The notes beneath the pieces are model-generated. The model was not told the origin of the DNA, ran no database searches, and was given only the letters and a program-made list of their open reading frames with translations. Positions 58,279-64,000 of a stretch of 64,000 nt of DNA are shown here, piece after piece. Origin of the DNA: Actinomadura physcomitrii (lineage in GTDB: Bacteria; Actinomycetota; Actinomycetes; Streptosporangiales; Streptosporangiaceae); assembly GCF_008923205.2 (NCBI RefSeq), contig NZ_WBMS02000009.1:83638-147637 (forward strand). The letters are read 5' to 3'. The number at the start of each line of letters is the position of its first letter. The first letter of the stretch is position 1. The position numbers and the translations under genes are program-made.

Positions 58279-58482
58279 ATGACCGACCGGTGGCCCGAGA
58301 TCGACGAGAACATCGTGAGGCACCGCATCATGTCGGCCATGATGATCTTGCGAGAGGCGTTCGGCTACGGCGTTCGCGAGGCGATCGATGCCTTCGACGC
58401 GCGGTACAGGCTCCTTCGCGAGACCCGGCCGGACGACTTCACGGTCAGTTCCGAAGAGTACGGCAGGCACTTCTACAGCTGA
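58279..58482 (+). CDS. hypothetical small protein
   Basis: A 67-residue acidic, helical protein: TDRWPEIDENIVRHRIMSAM, then ILREAFGYGVREAIDAFDARY and a final DDFTVSSEEYGRHFYS. Codon bias is good from the ATG at 58279. No family was recognised. It lies between decayed genes and may be the last intact part of an older insert. Confidence 0.55.
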   Translation: MTDRWPEIDENIVRHRIMSAMMILREAFGYGVREAIDAFDARYRLLRETRPDDFTVSSEEYGRHFYS

Positions 58483-58798
58483 CGATCAAATCCGGATCAT
58501 GCGCGGAACGGGCGGGCGCCGAAGGGACGGGACGGAGCGTCCGTGCGAGGCGCTGCCGCCGGTGATCAGGGAAGCGGCCCCGGAGCCGTGTGAGCTGACA
58601 GCGGTGACGGCAACGGGAGCCGACTCCGCCGCACGTGATCAAGCCCAGCGCGAGGGCACCACGGCGGAACGAGCCTGAGACCTTGAGCATGATCGAACTG
58701 ATGAGGATGCGGCTCACTGGCCGGGACGGCGTGCCCGATACGGAAGCCCCCGTGCGCACTGAATGGCTGCACGAGGGCTTTCCGATGAGCTGAGGCGC
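58483..58798. other. intergenic, nothing recognised
   Basis: A 316-nt stretch. The frames on both strands are short and lack conserved motifs. Confidence 0.5.
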
Positions 58799-59179
58799 TT
58801 AATCGCTTTCCCTGAAGACCGGGGAGACCACGCAGCTGCCGCCGCCGTTCCAGCACAGCACCATGTCATGAGGTGTGTGGCCGTAGACGTCCGCCTCTCG
58901 CGTGTCGCAGCCGCTGTCGCCGCCATCGTCGATGGTCGCCTCGACGACGATGTCTCCGTCCGCGGTGAGCTCTCGGACGTATCCGGTGACCCCATGGCCG
59001 TCGGCATGTGTGTCGCAGACCTTGAACTTGTCCCCGTCATCGATGAACGTCATCGAGTCACGGCCGCTCGGCAGATGGATGCCGACGTCGGTGGCCATGG
59101 CCGGAGACGCCGCGAGCCCGAACACCACGGCGCCGACCGCGCCGACCAAGGCCCCACGCTTGAGGATGCTGCTCACCAT
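58799..59179 (-). CDS. small secreted protein
   Basis: A 126-residue protein with a Sec signal peptide (LVGAVGAVVFGLAASPAMA, cleavage near residue 30). The mature part has four cysteines and acidic stretches (VCDTHADGHGVTGYVRELTAD, then CDTREADVYGHTPHDMVLCW). The cysteines could form two disulfides. The ATG at 59179 follows AGGGGGTA. It has the look of actinomycete small exported proteins, function unknown. Confidence 0.65.
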   Translation of the reverse strand: MVSSILKRGALVGAVGAVVFGLAASPAMATDVGIHLPSGRDSMTFIDDGDKFKVCDTHADGHGVTGYVRELTADGDIVVEATIDDGGDSGCDTREADVYGHTPHDMVLCWNGGGSCVVSPVFRESD

Positions 59180-59560
59180 CGGATACCCCCTGTTCCTCGG
59201 GTCATGAACGACCCGGTCAGCTGACGGAAAGGCCCCGTTGTGGCGGCGAATCCGCAGTGGTCGCTTTGACGCCCTAATGATTACGGGAGTGAAGACTTGC
59301 GTCCTTAGCGCAGAGTGCACATCTCTTAGCAATGCGTCCACTCGAGAGGTCAACCGCTGAAGATTTGCCAAGAACGACCCGGCAGGGACCGCATCCTTCT
59401 CTGCGGCCGGCTCGCGGACGCAGCGCGGGAGTGAGTCGCTGGCTTCTCCGGCCCTGCACATGGCTCCGTGGCTTTCTGGCACCGTGGTCGGCTCTACCGA
59501 CGAAATCACCGACGGTCGGGGAAGTGGATGCCCGCAAGCGTGGGAGGCAGGACCGTGTCA
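59180..59560. other. intergenic, nothing recognised
   Basis: A 381-nt stretch of somewhat lower G+C than its surroundings. It probably holds the promoter of the secreted protein gene. No other gene or clear element was seen. Confidence 0.5.
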
Positions 59561-59867
59561 ATGGTGGAAGGCTGGGTCTGGGAGCGCAATGTAGAACCGC
59601 TACTCAGTCAGGCTTCTGAGTCGTTATGCCGGTTACTCCTTCGACGACACCGACTGGCAGACCGTCGTTCTCGGCCTCGAAGGAACCGACGATGACCAAG
59701 ACGACGGCTGGTACGAGTATCCCCTAGTGGGCCATCACTGTCTCAGCGTCGCGCTCGCCAACGCGGTGGGCGGTCAGGTCGTGTCGGTGCGAATCGACGG
59801 ACTCACCGACCGTGACATGATGCTGCGGGCGGAAACGCTTCTCGACGCCTACGCACACTCCGATTAG
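59561..59867 (+). pseudogene. frameshifted hypothetical gene
   Basis: ATG 59561, with GGGAGGCAG upstream, reads MVEGWVWERNVEPLLSQASES. After a frame change near 59610-59640 the text continues RYAGYSFDDTDWQTVVLGLEG, then WYEYPLVGHHCLSVALANA and VVSVRIDGLTDRDMMLRAETL to a stop at 59867. The second part has no start of its own. The layout resembles small actinobacterial proteins with a YPLVG motif, function unknown. A sequencing error would also explain it. Confidence 0.5.
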
Positions 59868-60005
59868 CTAAGGTCCCGTCGGGCTGGGAGGAGAATGGCG
59901 GCTGGTAGGGCATGCATGGCGTCGTCTTGATGCCGGGTCACTTGTCGTGGTGCCCATGTCGAGTCGCTGCTTCCGTCGCCTTCGATCGTTGCGATACTGA
60001 TCGGT

Positions 60006-60362
60006 GTGGATGCGAGGGGGCATGCGGATCGGTGGTTGGCGGGGTGGGACGCTCGTGATCTGGACGGGATCATGGCGTGTTACTCCGATGACGTCGACTT
60101 CGCGGCGGCGACGGTGGTGAGCCGCTGGGATCGGCCGGACGGCCGGTTGAGGGGGAAAGAGGAGTTGCGGCGGCACTTCGAGCGGGGGCTGGAGCTTGCG
60201 CCGGAGTTGCGGTTCGCCGAAGAGGCGTTCTTGCCCGGTCCGGGCGGCTACGCCCTGTTGTATCGGCGTGAGAACGGCAATCGGGTTTTGGACGTGGTCG
60301 AGCTGGATGAGGACGGGCGGGCCGCGCGGGTTCGGGCGTTCTACGAGCAGGCGCAGCGATAG
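60006..60362 (+). CDS. SnoaL-like / NTF2 family protein
   Basis: A 118-residue single-domain protein of the SnoaL/NTF2 fold: HADRWLAGWDARDLDGIMACYSDDVDF, then LRGKEELRRHFERGL and a final ENGNRVLDVVELDEDGRAARVRAFYEQ. Such proteins are small isomerases, hydrolases or binding domains. The GTG at 60006 lies in a G-rich stretch. It is convergent with the DUF1772 gene, 26 nt away. The substrate is unknown. Confidence 0.8.
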   Translation: MDARGHADRWLAGWDARDLDGIMACYSDDVDFAAATVVSRWDRPDGRLRGKEELRRHFERGLELAPELRFAEEAFLPGPGGYALLYRRENGNRVLDVVELDEDGRAARVRAFYEQAQR

Positions 60363-60388
60363 TTCGCTGCTCCGCGGCCCGCGCGCGG

Positions 60389-60892
60389 TCAGCTGGTCTT
60401 GCCCCATAGGTAGGCGCCGGCGCCCATGGCCAGGAGGCTGATCCAGCTGAAGACGGCGCGGACGGTGTTCCAGGCGGTCCAGCGGCCGGAGTAGTCCTGC
60501 CAGATCCTGGCGGCGTCGGCGGCGTGCTTGGGGATGGTCACGCCGTCCAGGTCGTTGTTCATCGGGATGTTGACGGCGAAGCTGGGGAACAGGGCGCCGA
60601 GGACGTAGACGGCGGCCGCGGCCAGGAACAGGATGCCGGCGGCCTTCTGGTCCATGGTCATGAGCAGGACGCCGGCGACGGCGGCGAACACCGGCAGCAG
60701 CATGAACATGCCGACGAACAGCGGGTTCTGGATGCGCTGGTTGATGGTCTGCATGGCGTCGATCGCCGAGGCCGGCTTCGAGCCGTTCAGGCCCGGCATG
60801 ACGCCGGTGGAGAAGCCGAAGAACGTTCCGGCCATTCCGGCCGCCATGATGATCGAGAGTGTGGCCGAGGTGGCCGCGAACGAGAATTTCAT
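60389..60892 (-). CDS. DUF1772 (anthrone oxygenase-like) membrane protein
   Basis: A 167-residue protein with four hydrophobic segments (ATSATLSIIMAAGMAGTFFGF, FMLLPVFAAVAGVLLM, GILFLAAAAVYVLGALF and ISLLAMGAGAYLWG). VNIPMNNDL and the late WTAWNTVRAVFSWI are typical of DUF1772. The ATG at 60892 has GGAGAAA upstream. The activity is unknown. Confidence 0.8.
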   Translation of the reverse strand: MKFSFAATSATLSIIMAAGMAGTFFGFSTGVMPGLNGSKPASAIDAMQTINQRIQNPLFVGMFMLLPVFAAVAGVLLMTMDQKAAGILFLAAAAVYVLGALFPSFAVNIPMNNDLDGVTIPKHAADAARIWQDYSGRWTAWNTVRAVFSWISLLAMGAGAYLWGKTS

Positions 60893-61075
60893 CGGTTTCT
60901 CCGAGTGCCGGGCGAGTTCCGTTGTGCCCTTGAGTCAACTCGGCGGCGCGGCCGTCCGACATCGTTGAGAAGCTCGACACCATATGCGAGCGTCCAGGCT
61001 TACGGGTGGGTTCTGGACGGGGTTTGGGGTGGTGGTGCGGTCGACAGGGGGAAGGGGCGAACGTAGCTTCGGGGC

Positions 61076-61369
61076 GTGGGTGGCGTCAGTTCGCAGCGGG
61101 TCGCGTTCGATGCGGCGCGGGTGCTGGTGTCGGCGGCGAGCAGCGATCTGTGCTGGTGGTTGTGCGGGGAGCTCGGCAGGTGCCTCGGGGAAGGTTACGA
61201 GGCGCGGTTGCTGGAGACGCGCCTGCGGTTGGAGCATGACGACGTCTATTACAAAGAGGCCGGGTGCTGGCGCGCCATTCTGGAGGACGCGTTCCGTGAC
61301 CGGCCCGATGCGGCCGAGTGCCTTTATCGGGTCGTAGGGCCGTTGCTGGGGGCGTCAGCCGGCCGGTGA
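61076..61369 (+). CDS. hypothetical protein
   Basis: A 97-residue protein: RVAFDAARVLVSAASSDLCWWLCGELGRC, then EARLLETRLRLEHDDVYYKEAG and RPDAAECLYRVVGPLLG. It is helical with four Cys. No family was recognised. The GTG at 61076 is not strongly supported. It overlaps the convergent SepF-like gene by 15 nt. Confidence 0.5.
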   Translation: MGGVSSQRVAFDAARVLVSAASSDLCWWLCGELGRCLGEGYEARLLETRLRLEHDDVYYKEAGCWRAILEDAFRDRPDAAECLYRVVGPLLGASAGR

Positions 61370-61615
61370 TGCGTCCGGGACGATGGCGGGGCGGGCCAGG
61401 CCGGCGGGGACGAGGAGGAACACCTTCGGGGCGAGGCGGTCCATGTCGCCGCCGCGGCCGAAGACGAGGCCGGCGGCGAAGTCGACGAACTGTTTCGCCA
61501 CGTCGTCGGGGAGGGCCGTCAGGTCCATGACGACGGGCACGCGCTTGTTGCGGAAGAAGTGCCCTACGTGGAGCGCCTCGTTGTAGTCGCGGGGACGCAG
61601 TGTCTTCACCATCAC
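61355..61615 (-). CDS. short SepF-like protein
   Basis: An 86-residue protein that contains only the SepF core: VKTLRPRDYNEALHVGHFF, then VPVVMDLTALPDDVAKQFVDFAAGLVFGRGG and KVFLLVP. SepF anchors and bundles FtsZ, but the usual N-terminal amphipathic helix and linker are missing. ATG 61615 or the next ATG (61612) may be used; GGCAGGGTG lies upstream. It is not near a cell-division cluster, so it may be an accessory paralogue. Confidence 0.75.
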   Translation of the reverse strand: MMVKTLRPRDYNEALHVGHFFRNKRVPVVMDLTALPDDVAKQFVDFAAGLVFGRGGDMDRLAPKVFLLVPAGLARPAIVPDASPAG

Positions 61616-61729
61616 CCTGCCAGTGTCTCTGTGGCGTCAAGGCACAACCGCGGGTTGTGGGACGGGTCGGGCGGTTGTTTGTCGGCGCGGTGGCGGGGGT
61701 GTTGGATCGGCGGGCGGAAAGGGGGCGCC

Positions 61730-62974
61730 GTGCTCGGACGGGATTTCGCCTGGTTGTGGCGCGCGTACGCGGTCAGCTCGCTGGGGACGTGGCTGGCACT
61801 GGACGCGTTCCCGCTGATCGCTGTGCTGGCGCTGCATGTGGGGCCCGCCCGGGTGTCCATGATCGCCGCGGCGGGCGGGACGGCGGCGGCGCTGCTGGCG
61901 GTGCCGCTGGGGCCGTGGATCGAGTTCCAGTACAAGCGGCGGTTGATGGTCCGGGCGGATCTGGTGCGGTTCGCGGTGCTGGCGACGGTGCCGGCCGCGT
62001 ACGCCTCCGGGGTGTTGACGTACGCGCATCTGCTCGTGGTGGCGGTGGTCGTCGCGCTGGCGGACATCGTGTTCCGGGGCGCGAGCGGGGCGCATCTGAA
62101 GGAGCTGGTGCCGCAGCGGCATCTGATGGAGGCCAACGGCAGGTTCGAGACGGTGCAGTGGATGTCGACGGCGGTCGGGCCGCCGGCGGGCGGGGCGCTG
62201 ATCGGGGTGCTGGGGCCGGTGGTGACGGTGCTGCTGGACGCGGTCAGCTACGTGCTGTCGGCGGTGGGGATCACGAGGATCGCGGCGCCGGAGGCGGAGC
62301 CGCCGGTGCGGACGGCGGGGGCGTCGCGGTGGGCGGAGATCGGCGAGGGGTGGCGGGTGATCGCGGCGGAGCGGGAGCTGCGGCTGCTGTTCGCCAACAG
62401 CGTGCTCACCGGGGCGCTGATCATGGCGACGGCTCCGCTGCTGACCTATCTGATGCTGCACGACCTGGGGTTCTCGCCGCTGGAGTACGGGCTGGCGTTC
62501 GGCGCGCCGTGCCTCGGCGGGATCGCCGGCGCGCGGGTGTCGCGACCGCTCGTCCGGCGGTTCGGGCGGCGCACGGTCATGCTGGTGTTCGGGGTGGGGC
62601 GGGCGTTGTGGCTGGTCGGGCTCGCGTTCGTCGGGACGGGGCTCGGGGCGTTGCTGCTGGTGATGGCGATGGAGCTGGGGATCATCACCTGTATGGGGGT
62701 GTTCAACCCGATCTACGCGACGCGGCGGCTCGAGCTGGTGGAGGCGGGGAAGGTCGCCCGGATGGTGACCGCGTGGACGGTCGGTTCGCGCACCGCGATC
62801 GCCGTGCTCACGGCGGTGTGGGGGGTTCTGGGCGGGCTCGTGGGGGTGCGTGCGGCGATCGCGGTGGCGGGGGTGCTGCTCATCGGGGCGTGCGCGTTCC
62901 TGCCGTGGCGCCGGGAGCCGTCCGGGGTCACCGGAGAGGCGTCTCCCGAGGCCGGGGTGCGGGCCGCGGGATGA
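61730..62974 (+). CDS. MFS transporter
   Basis: A 414-residue carrier of the MFS_3/enterobactin-exporter-like type: FAWLWRAYAVSSLGTWLALDAFPL at the start, EFQYKRRLMVRADLVRF in the second loop and GRRTVMLVFGVGRALWLVG in the second half. About twelve hydrophobic segments are present. The GTG at 61730 follows GGAAAGGGGG. It is divergent from the SepF-like gene and overlaps the convergent ABC gene by 47 nt. The substrate is unknown. Confidence 0.82.
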   Translation: MLGRDFAWLWRAYAVSSLGTWLALDAFPLIAVLALHVGPARVSMIAAAGGTAAALLAVPLGPWIEFQYKRRLMVRADLVRFAVLATVPAAYASGVLTYAHLLVVAVVVALADIVFRGASGAHLKELVPQRHLMEANGRFETVQWMSTAVGPPAGGALIGVLGPVVTVLLDAVSYVLSAVGITRIAAPEAEPPVRTAGASRWAEIGEGWRVIAAERELRLLFANSVLTGALIMATAPLLTYLMLHDLGFSPLEYGLAFGAPCLGGIAGARVSRPLVRRFGRRTVMLVFGVGRALWLVGLAFVGTGLGALLLVMAMELGIITCMGVFNPIYATRRLELVEAGKVARMVTAWTVGSRTAIAVLTAVWGVLGGLVGVRAAIAVAGVLLIGACAFLPWRREPSGVTGEASPEAGVRAAG

Positions 62975-64000
62975 CGGGGGTTTCGGTCTCGCGCCGCCAC
63001 AGCGTGCGGTAGAGGCCGGGGCGGGCGGCCAGTTCGGCGTGGGTGCCGCGGTCGGCGACGCGGCCGCCGTCGACGACGATGATCTCGTCGACGGCGTCCA
63101 GGCCGGTGAGGCGGTGGGTGACGAGCAGGGTCGTGCGGCCTTCGGTGGCGGTGAGGAGGTCGGCGGTGAGCGCGTCGGCGGTCGCGGTGTCGAGGTGCTC
63201 GGCGGGCTCGTCGAGGAGCAGGATCGGGAAGCCGGCGAGCAGCGCGCGGGCGAGGGCGATGCGCTGGCGCTGCCCGCCGGAGACCTGTGCGCCGTGCTCG
63301 CCGACGCGGGTGTCGAGGCCGCGGGGCAGCGCGTCGACCCAGTCGAGGAGCCGGGCGCGGCGCAGGGCGTCGCGGATCTCGGCGTCGGTGGCGGCGGGAC
63401 GGGCGAGCCGGACGTTCTCCCCGATCGTGGAGTCGAACAGGTGCGCGTCCTGGGCGCACAGGCCGATGACGGTCCGGACGTCGTCGCCGGTCAGCGCGCG
63501 CAGGTCGGTGCCGTTGAGGGTGACCGAGCCGGACGCGGGTTCGAGGAACCGGAGCAGCACGGAGGTCAGGGTCGTCTTGCCCGCTCCGGACGGCCCGACG
63601 ATGGCGCAGCGGCGGCCGGGCGTGAGGTCGAGGGAGATGCCGTCGAGCGCGTAGGGGGCGGCGGGCGTCCAGCGTGCCCGCAGGTCGTCGATCTTGAGCG
63701 TGTAGGGCGCGGCGGGGAGCGGCGACGGCGCGGACGGGTCCTGGACGGGCGCCGGGGCGTCGAGCACGGCGAAGATCCGCGCGGCGGAGCGGCGGACCCG
63801 TTCCAGTTGCTGCGCGGCCAGCGGCAGACCCGCGACGACCTCGAACGCCGCCAGCGGCAGCAGGACGATCACGGCGAGCAGCACCCCGTCGAGCGCGCCG
63901 GTCCGGACGGCGGGTACCCCCACGGCGAGGGCGCCCCAGACGGCCAGCCCGCCGGCGAGGGCGGAGACGGCCGCGCCGAGACCGGTGGACGCGGCGGACC
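62928..64000 (-). CDS. CydC-type thiol-reductant ABC exporter (5' end beyond window)
   Basis: The 3' part of a fused transmembrane-ATPase half-transporter; the frame is open to the window edge. The end of the membrane domain is LLAVIVLLPLAAFEVVAGLP. The ATPase has Walker A GPSGAGKTT, the Q-loop CAQDAHLFDSTIGEN, the signature VSGGQRQRIALARALL and Walker B ILLLDEPAEHLD. The spacing resembles CydC of the cytochrome bd assembly exporter CydDC. Another type-1 half exporter cannot be excluded without the N-terminus. Confidence 0.7.
   Translation of the reverse strand, partial: SAASTGLGAAVSALAGGLAVWGALAVGVPAVRTGALDGVLLAVIVLLPLAAFEVVAGLPLAAQQLERVRRSAARIFAVLDAPAPVQDPSAPSPLPAAPYTLKIDDLRARWTPAAPYALDGISLDLTPGRRCAIVGPSGAGKTTLTSVLLRFLEPASGSVTLNGTDLRALTGDDVRTVIGLCAQDAHLFDSTIGENVRLARPAATDAEIRDALRRARLLDWVDALPRGLDTRVGEHGAQVSGGQRQRIALARALLAGFPILLLDEPAEHLDTATADALTADLLTATEGRTTLLVTHRLTGLDAVDEIIVVDGGRVADRGTHAELAARPGLYRTLWRRETETPVIPRPAPRPRETPLR

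Overview
The window is about 70% or more G+C with strong third-position G/C bias and many GTG/TTG starts. It carries the actinobacterial replication-origin locus: pcnA, murJ, sigM and its anti-sigma gene, trxB-trxA, parB-parA, rsmG, jag, yidC, yidD, rnpA, rpmH, dnaA, oriC, dnaN, gnd, recF, a dciA-like DUF721 gene, gyrB, gyrA, a DUF3566 gene and tRNA-Ile. The gnd gene between dnaN and recF, the long DnaA linker and the separate MurJ and pseudokinase genes suggest a sporulating actinomycete of the Streptosporangiales type (Actinomadura-like). That placement is inference, not a database match.

Layout. 0-5.3 kb: an MFS exporter, bioA and the CCA-adding enzyme gene, with a divergent YbaK-type gene. 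5.4-15.7 kb: a rightward envelope and redox block. It holds a DUF6049 membrane-anchored protein whose 3' end overlaps murJ by 506 bp, then murJ, a MurJ-partner-type pseudokinase, an ECF sigma factor with its zinc anti-sigma factor, a leftward hydrolase, and trxB-trxA behind a SigR-type promoter. 15.7-20.7 kb: a membrane Ser/Thr kinase, a GNAT protein, an aminotransferase and a D-Ala-D-Ala ligase-like gene. 20.7-25.2 kb: a parS cluster with leftward parB-parA-rsmG and a DUF6458 gene. 25.6-28.1 kb: leftward jag-yidC-yidD-rnpA-rpmH, tightly overlapping. 28.1-41.8 kb: dnaA, oriC (30999-31652, many DnaA boxes plus an AT-rich stretch), then rightward dnaN, gnd, recF, dciA-like, gyrB, gyrA, DUF3566 and tRNA-Ile. 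Most genes on both sides of oriC point away from it; dnaA is an exception.

41.9-56.4 kb separates tRNA-Ile from tRNA-Ala, which are neighbours in the Mycobacterium tuberculosis arrangement. The insert is mostly accessory: a flavin/PNPOx-like protein, an MFS-HxlR divergon with two matching operator-like repeats, a lipoprotein hydrolase and a CPBP protease-histidine kinase-response regulator operon behind duplicated 74-bp promoter modules, a DnaA-box-rich stretch near 49-50 kb, a DUF6504-like gene behind an SOS-box-like palindrome, an AraC regulator, a DMT transporter, a secreted M64-type peptidase, an SDR enzyme, a DLW-39 microprotein and a phosphonatase-like HAD enzyme.

After tRNA-Ala (56.8-59.9 kb) there is a patch of decayed genes: a frameshifted leftward gene, a DUF5919 regulator lacking its N-terminus, an inositol-monophosphatase N-terminal stub and another frameshifted gene. 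The right end (60.0-64.0 kb) holds a SnoaL-like protein, a DUF1772 protein, a short SepF-like protein, an MFS transporter and the 3' part of a CydC-type ABC exporter gene that runs off the window. No rRNA, CRISPR array, intact transposase or biosynthetic cluster was seen.
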